A stretch of 12,902 nucleotides of DNA, from positions 1-12,902 of the forward strand of contig JAKBCQ010000013.1 in the NCBI GenBank assembly GCA_021807585.1. The letters are read 5' to 3'. Position numbers and translations under genes: made by a program. Shown in pieces: positions 1 to 6,712 of the stretch; position 1 is the first letter of the stretch; every line of letters starts with the position of its first letter. Under the pieces are notes generated by a model. The model ran no database searches. It was not told where the DNA came from and saw only the letters and a list, made by a program, of their open reading frames with translations. The stretch is from Planctomycetota bacterium. GTDB taxonomy: Bacteria; Planctomycetota; Planctomycetia; Isosphaerales; Isosphaeraceae.

Positions 1-1
1 T

Positions 2-199
2 CGCGTCAAGCGGCTGTTGCGAGAGGCGTTTCGGCTGAACAAATCGGCGATCCCCGGCGGGATTGATTATGTCGCGTCGCCGCGCGGCCCGGTTTTGCAT
101 TATCAGGAAATCGAATCGTCGCTTGTGGCGCTGGCTCGCGACGTGGCCAAACGGCTGGAAATCGACCGGAAGCGCGCCGAACGAGAGCAACGAACATGA
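2..199 (+). CDS. rnpA: Ribonuclease P protein component, C-terminal part (5' end outside window)
   Basis: This is the end of an open frame that enters from the left edge, with a TGA stop at 197-199. RnpA is the protein subunit of RNase P, which removes 5' leaders from precursor tRNAs together with the RnpB RNA. The first visible residues, RVKRLLREAFRL, match the end of the family's conserved RNR helix (R-N-R-x-K-R-x-x-R-E-x-F). They are followed by a typical short beta segment (GIDYVASPRGP) and a C-terminal helix (SSLVALARDVAKRL) with a basic tail. About 65 residues are visible, roughly half of a usual 110-130 residue RnpA. The rpmH gene usually precedes rnpA but would lie outside the window. 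The usual downstream partners yidD and yidC are not here: the next gene is convergent. The call rests on the arginine-rich motif and the order of elements. Confidence 0.88.
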   Translation, partial: RVKRLLREAFRLNKSAIPGGIDYVASPRGPVLHYQEIESSLVALARDVAKRLEIDRKRAEREQRT

Positions 200-345
200 T
201 ATTACCAAAATATTTAGATCTAAGATTTTTTCTATTGGAATCGCCAAGATGAGTTTGGCGTCCGGCATTCCGACACAATCGCACAAAACAACAATTGCGA
301 CGACATCAATTTCGGTAACTTATTGTTTGCACGGCCTAACGCGCG
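200..345. other. AT-rich spacer between rnpA and the convergent terminator
   Basis: This spacer is clearly more AT-rich than the rest of the window and carries no credible gene. It contains the ten-base palindrome TTAGATCTAA followed closely by a T6 run, near 216-234. It also holds a six-base-pair inverted repeat, CGCCAA (242-247) and TTGGCG (255-260), with a seven-base loop. Either could help end rnpA transcription, but neither has the full hairpin-plus-T-tract form on the plus strand. Confidence 0.4.
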
Positions 346-378
346 AAAAAAAAGCCGACGGATCGAGAACCCGTCGGC
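346..378 (-). terminator. Intrinsic terminator of the 1542-408 minus-strand pair
   Basis: On the minus strand, GCCGACGG (378-371) pairs perfectly with CCGTCGGC (361-354) across a nine-base loop. Eight T residues follow directly (353-346). It lies 29 bases beyond the stop codon at 408. This is the only hairpin in the window with a complete T-tract, so its direction is unambiguous. Confidence 0.88.
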
Positions 379-407
379 CGCGGAGTCGTTCATTGTGATG
401 AACAGAG

Positions 408-716
408 TTAAACGTAGGTAAGTGCGACGCTTGTAACGCTTGCGTATACAGGCGTGTTTGCAGGGGCGAGTCCCGCGGCTTTGATCTGGAACCCGTATCG
501 ATTGAGTTCAAGGACGAGGAACAAGCAGCCGAGAATGAGTGCGCCGAGCGCGACTCCGAGGAGGGCGACATAGACGTCGCTCCTGGGGGTGGAGACGTAA
601 ATCCCTCCTCCGGGGGGTCGTGCCGAGGTACGGGTTCCGGGCTTGACGCGAGCCTGTTTCCCCGATGCCGTGCCGGTTCCTGGTTTAGCTCCGCGGGCGG
701 AACGTAGGCGAGACAA
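408..716 (-). CDS. Small single-helix membrane protein, planctomycete type, unknown function
   Basis: A 102-residue protein of unknown function. Residues 1-38 are basic and rich in Gly, Pro, Thr, Ser, Arg and Lys, so probably disordered. Residues 48-69 (VYVALLGVALGALILGCLFLVL) form one strong transmembrane helix, and a short tail follows. The charge pattern suggests the basic N-terminus stays in the cytoplasm. I chose the TTG at 714-716 because a perfect AGGAGG sits at 728-723, six bases upstream; an in-frame TTG at 743 has no such site. This start places the first 32 bases inside the end of the upstream coiled-coil gene, so translation is probably coupled. No enzyme motif is visible. The segment IYVSTPRSDVYVALLG resembles short membrane proteins I associate with planctomycetes, but I cannot name a family. 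Confidence 0.72.
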   Translation of the reverse strand: MSRLRSARGAKPGTGTASGKQARVKPGTRTSARPPGGGIYVSTPRSDVYVALLGVALGALILGCLFLVLELNRYGFQIKAAGLAPANTPVYASVTSVALTYV

Positions 717-1542
717 TGTCCCCCTCCTGTATCTTTCGGCCAAGATAGGTTCTGCCCTCGACCTCGCCCACCGCTTGATCCGGATCGGCCGATTGGATCC
801 GAATTTTACCGACGTATTCGGGCTTGGGCTTCAATCGATAAATGTACAATTCATGACCAGGGACGAGACCGTCGTCGGAGCCGATCGTGATCTCGACGAT
901 CTTGTTTTTGGCGTCGACGCGTTTGATCGCGCCTTCGACGTCGGGAGGCGAGCCGACCCCCTTGATCTGGCGGATATCGTCGGTGAGGCCGTGCTCGCGG
1001 AGCGACGAACTGAACGCGGCGACACGCTCGCGGAGATCTTTATTGTTGGTAACGGCGACTTCGAGATCGCGTTTGAATTGGCGAATCTGATCTTGAAGCT
1101 CGAGATTTTGGAGCTTGAAGTCGTTCGCCTGCTTTTGAACCGAGACTAAGAGCTCACGCTCTTTCTCGGCCTCGAGTCGCCGCGCCTCGGCTTCGTCGCC
1201 CGCGACCTTGGCGTTTTGCTGCGCGGTTTCGAGCTTGTCGCGGGCGTCGGTGATGTCTTTGGTGAGCTGGGCGATCGTTCCGTCGAACGTCGTGATTTGC
1301 TGCTTGAGCTGATCAACCTGGGCCTGGTGATCGGCCTTCGCTTTCGCCAGTTCCTTAACGCGCACCTCGGTCTCGGCCTTGGCGTCCCGCAGTTTCGCGG
1401 AGGTCTTGTCCGCTTCGTCCTTCGCTTTTTTGTAAGCGTCGCTCCAATTGGTCGCGGTGTTGAACACCGTGACCGAGAGCGCGAGGAAGCAGACCGCGAA
1501 GACCATGATCACGATGACGAGGATCTTGCCGACAAACGTCAT
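685..1542 (-). CDS. Membrane-anchored coiled-coil protein with C-terminal beta domain, unknown function
   Basis: A 285-residue protein with three visible parts. Residues 5-27 are a hydrophobic anchor (KILVIVIMVFAVCFLALSVTV). Residues about 33-190 are a long, highly charged coiled coil rich in Ala, Lys, Glu, Asp and Gln, with short helix-breaking gaps. Residues about 205-280 are a compact beta-type domain with IVEITIGSDDGLVPGHELYIYR, then an AVGEV strand and a GDIV end. That pattern recalls the C-terminal domain of FlgT-like proteins and other cell-surface proteins, but this is analogy only. The topology suggests a short cytoplasmic end and an extracytoplasmic coiled coil, perhaps a scaffold for an envelope complex. 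The ATG at 1540-1542 is preceded by an AGGACGG-type ribosome site. Its last 32 bases overlap the small membrane protein gene, forming an operon that ends at the terminator 346-378. Confidence 0.8.
   Translation of the reverse strand: MTFVGKILVIVIMVFAVCFLALSVTVFNTATNWSDAYKKAKDEADKTSAKLRDAKAETEVRVKELAKAKADHQAQVDQLKQQITTFDGTIAQLTKDITDARDKLETAQQNAKVAGDEAEARRLEAEKERELLVSVQKQANDFKLQNLELQDQIRQFKRDLEVAVTNNKDLRERVAAFSSSLREHGLTDDIRQIKGVGSPPDVEGAIKRVDAKNKIVEITIGSDDGLVPGHELYIYRLKPKPEYVGKIRIQSADPDQAVGEVEGRTYLGRKIQEGDIVSPTFRPRS
723..728 (-). promoter_or_regulatory. Shine-Dalgarno site that decides the TTG start at 716
   Basis: AGGAGG on the minus strand lies six bases before the TTG at 714-716 and inside the coding region of the upstream coiled-coil gene. 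It is a full match to the anti-Shine-Dalgarno core and is the reason for preferring this start over the TTG at 743. Confidence 0.75.
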
Positions 1543-2224
1543 GGTCCCGTCCTAACTCGTGTTTCGAGTTCAATGAGAGGTTCAAATGCCGGAAATACAA
1601 CCGATCGACGCGGGGGAGCGAATTTCCCGATCGCCGAGGTCGATATCGCCATCATATCGGCGGCGATCCACGCGCGACAAGCGGGTCGATCGCCGACGAG
1701 TCGATGTCATGCGCCGTTCGCACACCGATCGCGAGCTTACGGCGCTACCGACCGCCCACTCGGGCACGACTTGAATTTACCCCACGGAGCGGCCGAAAGC
1801 AAACGCGGGCAAGATAAGAAATTTGGGGGCCGCGGGACGACCCGCACGAAGGCGTCAATTAGGCGGTTCAGCAGGGACTCTTCGCGCGAGACTTCGTGAG
1901 GATGCGAGCGGTTCGGTCATCGATTATCTGATTCGTTGATTTTTCGGTTCTGATCGTTAACCTCGATCAAGCGGCGATGATTTGATCGCTCTGAAATGCG
2001 GCGATTGTTCCGAGGAACGCGAGTCGATCGTCGTCGACCCGGGTTTTGGGAAGCTCTCAAGATTTAGGCTCGCGGAGGGGAAGATCGCTTGATTGACGCG
2101 GGCCGATCGCGCAGACTGGCGCGTCTTGAATCCCCGGGGCTCGACGAGGCGACGACGCCGGGGTGATTCGGGAGTGTCATTCGACTTGGCTCGTCCTCTT
2201 CCTTTCACGACGGGATCACAGAAA
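1543..2224. other. Intergenic region between divergent genes, no gene seen
   Basis: These 682 bases separate the minus-strand coiled-coil gene from the plus-strand DUF3467 gene and must hold both promoters. Frames through it are shadows or low-complexity arginine-rich translations. I see a seven-base inverted repeat, CGATCAA (1964-1970) and TTGATCG (1982-1988). A second pair, CCCCGG and CCGGGG, lies near 2132-2162 in the probable DUF3467 leader. No convincing -35/-10 pair, tRNA or known riboswitch was recognised. Confidence 0.5.
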
Positions 2225-2629
2225 ATGAGTGAGAAAGATAAGCCCGAGGATCTTAAAGTACACGGTCAAGCCGCTGGACAACAGGCTGTTGTTCAAACCG
2301 AAGTCGTCGTCGACGATTCGGCGACGGTTCCGTCGTACTCGAATTTTTGCCGAGTGACGGCGACCCCCGAAGAGGTGATCTTCGATTTTGGGCTCAATCC
2401 CCAGCCGTTTGCGCAGGGTCGCCAGGACGTTAAGGCGATTCAGCGGATCGTGATGAACTTTTACACGGCGAAGCGGCTTTTGACGGCTCTCTCGATGACG
2501 ATTCAACGTCACGAGGGGACGTTCGGGGTGATTGAGCTCGACGTGCGTCGCCGAGCGGGAGCGGTACAACAGCCGTTCCGCACCGATTTGGCGCGTGGAC
2601 CCGTCGGTCCCCAGGGCGTCGTCGAGTGA
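2225..2629 (+). CDS. DUF3467 domain protein
   Basis: A 134-residue cytoplasmic protein of the DUF3467 family, whose function is not established. The N-terminal 40 residues are hydrophilic and probably flexible (MSEKDKPEDLK, then Gln/Val/Asp-rich). The family core spans about residues 38-110: the PSYSNFCRVTATPEEVIFDFG strand pair, a variable stretch, then IVMNFYTAKRLLTALSMTI and a short HEGTFGVIEL end. The alternation of an early Tyr-x-Asn-x-x-x-Val, a Phe-Asp-Phe-Gly strand and a helix holding the Ala-Lys-Arg-Leu signature fits the family well, and the length is normal. The remaining tail is Arg/Pro/Gly-rich. I chose the ATG at 2225 because it opens the typical charged N-terminus, although the ribosome site (GGGA, 11 bases away) is weak. 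Upstream in-frame translation is low-complexity. A hairpin (2676-2693) follows. Confidence 0.82.
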   Translation: MSEKDKPEDLKVHGQAAGQQAVVQTEVVVDDSATVPSYSNFCRVTATPEEVIFDFGLNPQPFAQGRQDVKAIQRIVMNFYTAKRLLTALSMTIQRHEGTFGVIELDVRRRAGAVQQPFRTDLARGPVGPQGVVE

Positions 2630-2654
2630 TCGCATTCGACTGGAACGCGACGAG

Positions 2655-2693
2655 GGTCGGTTGCGCGAATCGCCTCGACCGACCTCTCGGTCG
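2655..2693 (+). terminator. Probable DUF3467 terminator with an alternative hairpin
   Basis: CGACCGA (2676-2682) pairs with TCGGTCG (2687-2693) across a four-base loop, and a short TTTCT follows. It starts 47 bases after the DUF3467 stop. An upstream GGTCGG (2655-2660) can instead pair with CCGACC (2679-2684), using the same bases as the terminator stem. The two hairpins are mutually exclusive. The T-tract is short, so termination strength is uncertain. Confidence 0.42.
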
Positions 2694-2832
2694 TTTCTCG
2701 CCATATGAGAACATATAAGTTCGACCGCCGCGACGATCGTTCGGCCGAGATCGGTTTTGTGCGAGCCGGAATTGACGCGTGATCGCGCGGTTCGGGATTG
2801 ATACGACGCTTACGCTGCATGGGCGCACGCAC

Positions 2833-3918
2833 ATGACGCTACCGGCTCTGGAAGGTTGCGGATTTTTGCCCGGCGACGATCCTCTCGATCGATTCCCCGC
2901 GGGGTCGCCTTATGAGGCGCTCGACGAGCTAGGCCGCGATTTGCCGAGCCTGCTGATGGACGATCGCTTTCGCGAACGGATCGCGGCGATCGAGCTTCCC
3001 ACTTTGGGCGACGAGCCGGTTTCGATTCGCGAGCTCCGGCTTTACTACGTGCGGGTGGGGTTTTTGGCTTCGGCTTTTATCAACCAAGTCGGTCATCCTC
3101 CCGCCCGCGTGCTGCCGCGACGATTGGCGATTCCGCTGTGCGCGGTTTGCTCGAGGCTCGATCGGCCGCCGATTTTAAGTTATGACGGCTACGCGATTTA
3201 CAACTGGAAGCGGTTTCGCCGAAACGAACCCGTAACGCTTGGTAATATCGACACAATTCAGAATTTTGTTCATCTCTACGACGAACACTGGTTCATTTTG
3301 GTTCATGTGGAAATCGAAGCGATCGCGGGAGAAGCGATCATTCATATCTCCAAGCTTGCTTCGGGGCTCGATCATAATGATCAAGAGATCATCAATCAAG
3401 AAATTATAGAAATAACGGCGATTATCGCGCGGATGACGGGAGTTTTGAAGCGGATTCCGGAGAAGATGGATCCCGCGGTTTATTATCGCACGTTTCGGCC
3501 TTATATCAGGTTTTTCGAGGGGGTTGTTTACGAGGGGGTGGCTGAGGAGCCGCTTGATTATCGGGGCGAGACGGGGGCGCAGAGCGCCGTGATCCCGACG
3601 CTTGTCTCGCTTTTGAAGATCCCGCATCGTCCCTCGGCGTTGACGGATCATCTTGCCGAGATGCGTCGATTCATGCCCGCGGCGCATCGACTTTATATCG
3701 AGGGTGTCGAGGCTGTCGAAGATCCCCGCGGCCGCGCCGACAAGGGGGCTTATAACGAGCTTTTAGAGGCTTTGGCGGCGTTTCGCGAGATCCATTTGGG
3801 ATTCGCGCGCGAGTACGTAGCGCGGTGGGTCGTCGACCCGCGCGGCACGGGGGGGACGCCGTATCTCGAATGGCTGGGGCGTTTGATCGACGAAACGCGG
3901 GCGCACAAGATCGCTTGA
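2833..3918 (+). CDS. Indoleamine 2,3-dioxygenase-family haem protein
   Basis: A 361-residue member of the indoleamine 2,3-dioxygenase family, cytoplasmic haem enzymes that insert O2 into the indole ring of tryptophan or related indoles, giving N-formylkynurenine from tryptophan. From memory of human IDO1, several blocks align: NWK (124-126), VEIEA (159-163), VVYEG (231-235), EMRRFMPAAHR (276-286), the proximal haem-ligand helix FREIHLGFAREY with H321, and the GTGGTPYLEWL loop (338-348). R222 fits the substrate-binding Arg231 of IDO1. The residue at the Ser167 position seems not to be Ser. The length is slightly below the usual 380-400. I chose the ATG at 2833 because its MTLPALEGCGFLP start resembles family N-termini; a GTG at 2779 would add 18 residues, and neither has a clear ribosome site. 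A TATAAG hexamer at 2714-2719 is a possible -10. No other kynurenine-pathway gene is nearby. A PrnB-like role is an alternative. Confidence 0.87.
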   Translation: MTLPALEGCGFLPGDDPLDRFPAGSPYEALDELGRDLPSLLMDDRFRERIAAIELPTLGDEPVSIRELRLYYVRVGFLASAFINQVGHPPARVLPRRLAIPLCAVCSRLDRPPILSYDGYAIYNWKRFRRNEPVTLGNIDTIQNFVHLYDEHWFILVHVEIEAIAGEAIIHISKLASGLDHNDQEIINQEIIEITAIIARMTGVLKRIPEKMDPAVYYRTFRPYIRFFEGVVYEGVAEEPLDYRGETGAQSAVIPTLVSLLKIPHRPSALTDHLAEMRRFMPAAHRLYIEGVEAVEDPRGRADKGAYNELLEALAAFREIHLGFAREYVARWVVDPRGTGGTPYLEWLGRLIDETRAHKIA

Positions 3919-3958
3919 CACGAAACGGCGTCGGGTCTATGTTTCGCACTCGTCGATT

Positions 3959-3980
3959 CCCTGGAGGTTGACTTCCAGGG
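3959..3980 (+). terminator. Hairpin after the IDO-family gene, possible terminator
   Basis: CCCTGGA (3959-3965) pairs perfectly with TCCAGGG (3974-3980) across an eight-base loop, starting 41 bases after the stop at 3918. It lacks a T-tract, so termination is inferred from position and stem strength only. It lies in the 211-base gap before the FlgI-like gene, which otherwise holds no gene. Confidence 0.4.
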
Positions 3981-4115
3981 GCGTCGTCGTTTGGTTCGGC
4001 GGTCTTTCGATGCGCGTCGCGCGGTGGATTGACCGTTCAGGATCCGCGGGTTCATTTCGATTGCGTTGCGGCGGACGGCCGATCGGTCGCTCGCCCAGGG
4101 GTTCTCCCTATCGCC

Positions 4116-4122
4116 AGGAGGG
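4116..4122 (+). promoter_or_regulatory. Shine-Dalgarno site fixing the FlgI-like start
   Basis: AGGAGGG lies seven bases before the ATG at 4130. The open frame runs upstream to about 3968, but only the ATG at 4130 has this site and opens directly into a signal peptide. Confidence 0.8.
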
Positions 4123-4129
4123 TTCATCG

Positions 4130-5968
4130 ATGCGGCGCGGGCCGAACTTTCGCGTGGGGGCTGTTTGTATCGTCGCGCTTTTGTCGCTTGCGCTGGTCGC
4201 CGCCGCGCCCTCCAAGTCGAAGAAGAAAGCGAAACGGACGACGCCCCCCAAGGTTAACGAGACCGTCGACAGCCTGGCGTTCTTTTATCGCGCATCGGAC
4301 GTTCCTGTTCAGGGGGTCGGGCTCGTGATGGGGCTCGACAATACGGGATCGGATCCGCCGCCGTCGACATATCGGCAAAAGCTGATTGAGCAGATGCGCA
4401 AATCGAAGGTCGAGCATCCCGAGCGGATATTAAAGAATCCGACGACATCGCTCGTTCTCGTCCGCGCCAAGATTCCGATCGGCGCGACCAAAAAAGACCG
4501 GATCGATCTTGAGATCGAGCTGCCGCCCGGGAGTTCGACATCGAGCTTGGCGGGGGGTCGCTTGCTCGAAGCAAGCCTGAGCGAAATCTTGATGGCGAAA
4601 GACGGCGTGCACGAAGGAACGCCGTGGGTCGTCGGCGGCGGGCCGATCTTGCTCGGCAATGAAAAGAGTCCCAACGATCCCAAGGTCGGCCGCGTTCTGG
4701 GGGGGGGGCGGATCAAAAAAGAATTCCCTTACATCCTCGTGATTCGCGAAAATCGACGAAGCATCAAAACATCAAGTATTTTGATGAATGCCATTAATAC
4801 GCGATTTTTCAAGCATAAAGGGATGGATCAGGTGGGGATGGTTAGCGCGAAGGACGTGAAGCGTCCCGACGAGCAGATGCTGATCGAAGTTCCGGTGATT
4901 TATCATCAGAATCAGGGGCGATTTTTCCAGGTGGTGCGGACGCTGCCGGTGGCGAACACCCCCGAACTCGAAGCGGCGCGGATCGCCGAGTGGGGGAAGA
5001 AGCTGCTCAATCCGTCGACGACCGCGGAAGCGGCGTTGCGGCTTGAGGGGTTGGGGGCGAACGCGATTCCGACGCTCGCGGCGGGGCTCAAGAACGAGAA
5101 CGACCAGGTCAAGTTTTTCGCGGCCGAGGCGCTCGCGTATTTGAACGACGCTTCGGGCGCCGAGATCCTCGCCGAAAACTCGGTCAAACGTCCTCAGTTT
5201 CGCGCGTTCGCGCTCGCGGCGCTCGCCGCGACCGATCAACCGCCAAGTTATCTTGCGCTCAAACGTTTGATGAGTGAATCGGACATACTTGTGCGTTACG
5301 GAGCGTTCAACGCGTTGCGCAAGGTCGACGAGAACGATCCTGCTCTCGGTCGTGTCGCGGTTCTCGAACCGCGTCGCGAGGAGCTTGAAGACGACGAAGA
5401 GGACGATCTGGCGGTGAGGGCGGGCCGAGCGACGCGGCGACCTCGTCCGTCGCGGCGCGAGGACGATCCGTTCGAGCTTTATGTCGTCGATTCGGACGGT
5501 CCGCCGCTCGTGCATGTTTCGGGAACGCGCCGCGCCGAGATCGTGCTTTTCGGCGCCAATCTCAAATTGATGTCCCCCGCGGTGTTATCGGGCGCGGGAC
5601 AGATCCTTGTGAACGCGTCGATGGGGGACGACAAATTCCAGATCAGTAAGATCTCGCCCCGCGCACTTGGCGAGTCGGACGGCAAAACGACGACGTCGGC
5701 CGACGTTCTCTCGGTCATTCGAGGGATGGCGGGATTGGGGGCGTCGTATCCCGAGGTCGTGTCGATCTTGCAGTCCGCGAGCAAGCAGAAGAACCTACCT
5801 GGTCCGCTCGCGTTCGACGCCGTTCCGCCCCCCGACGAGGGCTACCTCCGCGCTCTTGTCGGCGTCGACGTCACCGCGAAGAAGGACGACTCGCTCGAAA
5901 AAACGAAGCTCGACGAGGAGAAAGATCGCGGATTCTTTGAACGCCTTCGCGATCGGTTTAATCGCTAA
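4130..5968 (+). CDS. Secreted FlgI-like (flagellar P-ring family) protein with internal HEAT-type repeats
   Basis: A 612-residue exported protein. Residues 1-26 are a Sec signal peptide (MRRGPNFRVGAVCIVALLSL, then Ala-rich), followed by a Lys-rich stretch. Residues about 45-285 resemble the N-terminal part of FlgI, the periplasmic P-ring subunit: VQGVGLVMGLDNTGSD, TTSLVLVRAKIP, LAGGRLLEASL, GGGRI and MNAINTRF. Residues about 295-405 look like two or three HEAT-type helical repeats (ANAIPTLAAGL, VKFFAAEALAYL, VRYGAFNALRKV). An acidic then Arg-rich linker follows (413-448). Residues about 449-565 again look FlgI-like, ending in a helix-rich segment (GLGASYPEVVSILQSASKQ) like the FlgI C-terminus. 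A charged tail closes the protein. No other flagellar gene is in the window, so a non-flagellar envelope role is as likely as P-ring assembly. Ten consecutive G bases (4699-4708) encode part of LGGGRI. Confidence 0.8.
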   Translation: MRRGPNFRVGAVCIVALLSLALVAAAPSKSKKKAKRTTPPKVNETVDSLAFFYRASDVPVQGVGLVMGLDNTGSDPPPSTYRQKLIEQMRKSKVEHPERILKNPTTSLVLVRAKIPIGATKKDRIDLEIELPPGSSTSSLAGGRLLEASLSEILMAKDGVHEGTPWVVGGGPILLGNEKSPNDPKVGRVLGGGRIKKEFPYILVIRENRRSIKTSSILMNAINTRFFKHKGMDQVGMVSAKDVKRPDEQMLIEVPVIYHQNQGRFFQVVRTLPVANTPELEAARIAEWGKKLLNPSTTAEAALRLEGLGANAIPTLAAGLKNENDQVKFFAAEALAYLNDASGAEILAENSVKRPQFRAFALAALAATDQPPSYLALKRLMSESDILVRYGAFNALRKVDENDPALGRVAVLEPRREELEDDEEDDLAVRAGRATRRPRPSRREDDPFELYVVDSDGPPLVHVSGTRRAEIVLFGANLKLMSPAVLSGAGQILVNASMGDDKFQISKISPRALGESDGKTTTSADVLSVIRGMAGLGASYPEVVSILQSASKQKNLPGPLAFDAVPPPDEGYLRALVGVDVTAKKDDSLEKTKLDEEKDRGFFERLRDRFNR

Positions 5969-6093
5969 TTTCAGCCTCGTCGCTTTGATCACTCTTCTTG
6001 TTCCGGGATCGAACACGATCGGCCTTCGGTCGGAAAGTGACGCACGCGAGTCGATTGACGCTTCTCAGCACGAGATGGGGAGATCGACGGTTG

Positions 6094-6122
6094 CGATCGA
6101 TCGGGAGCGGCGCGATCGATCG
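6094..6122. repeat. Two copies of the palindrome CGATCGATCG, able to form one hairpin
   Basis: The self-complementary decamer CGATCGATCG occurs at 6094-6103 and 6113-6122, with centres 19 bases apart. The pair can fold into a ten-base-pair stem with a nine-base loop, 126 bases after the FlgI-like stop, or could act as two operator half-sites about two helical turns apart. No T-tract follows. Confidence 0.55.
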
Positions 6123-6653
6123 CGGGACGAGGAATCATCGTAGCTTCTGGTGGTGAATCGAGTCGGGATTTCACGAAATTTTCACTTCGAATTTTGGCGC
6201 GATCGGCCCGGAAAATAGGCCGAATCGAAATAGAAGGAAGAGCGCGGCGGTCGTCGTCGCGATCTTCCGTTTTAAAGATCCACGCGGCTTTGAACGAAAA
6301 ATAGAACTGACGGTCAGGTTCGCTAAGGCAAGGAAGCGTGGGAGAACCCCGCGAATCGACTCGCCCTGGTCGTGACCGAGCGACCGGCTCGACCTTGCCG
6401 CGTTTTGTCCTCGAGGCGCGGCGGTTGGAATCGGCATGGAACGATGCGTCGTAATGGCGATCGGAACGTGGCGATGGCGACTTGTGAGATCGAGCGTCCT
6501 AGAATTGCGTTGTCCCTCGGCAAACGGAGCAGGGAAGCACAACGCACACGTTAGGGTTCGCGGAACGGACCGGCGGCGGTTAAACACTGTGATAAGGATA
6601 TAACCGTCCGAGATAGGAGATCGACCGCGCGCCTCGCCGCCCAGGATCGAATC

Positions 6654-6675
6654 CGGAGGGTCGAGGAAACCTCCG
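6654..6675 (+). promoter_or_regulatory. Leader hairpin before the HTH-receiver gene
   Basis: CGGAGG (6654-6659) pairs with CCTCCG (6670-6675) across a ten-base loop. The right arm also contains CTCC, which could pair with the ribosome site GGAG (6701-6704) of the next gene. The left arm would therefore compete with the ribosome site for the same bases. A regulatory role is inferred from pairing only. Confidence 0.25.
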
Positions 6676-6712
6676 AGGTCTCGCACCAAACCAAGTGAGT
6701 GGAGTCCTCGTC

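Larger units (their letters stand above)
5969..6712. other. 744-base region without a recognisable gene, leader of the HTH-receiver gene
   Basis: Open frames here translate to Arg/Ser-rich strings without family features, or are antisense extensions of neighbours. The left part holds a duplicated CGATCGATCG palindrome (6094-6103 and 6113-6122). The right part is probably the promoter and leader of the regulator at 6713: a TATAAC hexamer at 6599-6604 is a possible -10, without a matching -35, and a hairpin occupies 6654-6675. A small RNA or untracked short peptide cannot be ruled out from sequence alone. Confidence 0.45.

Noticed and set aside
1216..1899. A 227-codon plus-strand frame running into the 1543-2224 intergenic region
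   Set aside because: Its first half is antisense to the coiled-coil gene (repetitive Gly/Leu/Val pattern) and its second half is Arg-rich without a domain.
4772..5515. A 247-codon minus-strand frame inside the FlgI-like gene
   Set aside because: Antisense shadow: Arg/Glu-rich low-complexity translation, no start context, and the sense frame has clear domains.
6640..6675. A T-arm-like GGATCGAATCC that could hint at a tRNA
   Set aside because: No matching acceptor, D-arm or anticodon stem could be built around it.
6171..6689. Minus-strand frames in the 744-base gap before the regulator
   Set aside because: Composition and translation look non-coding (Arg/Ser/Pro-rich), with no ribosome site and no recognisable motif.
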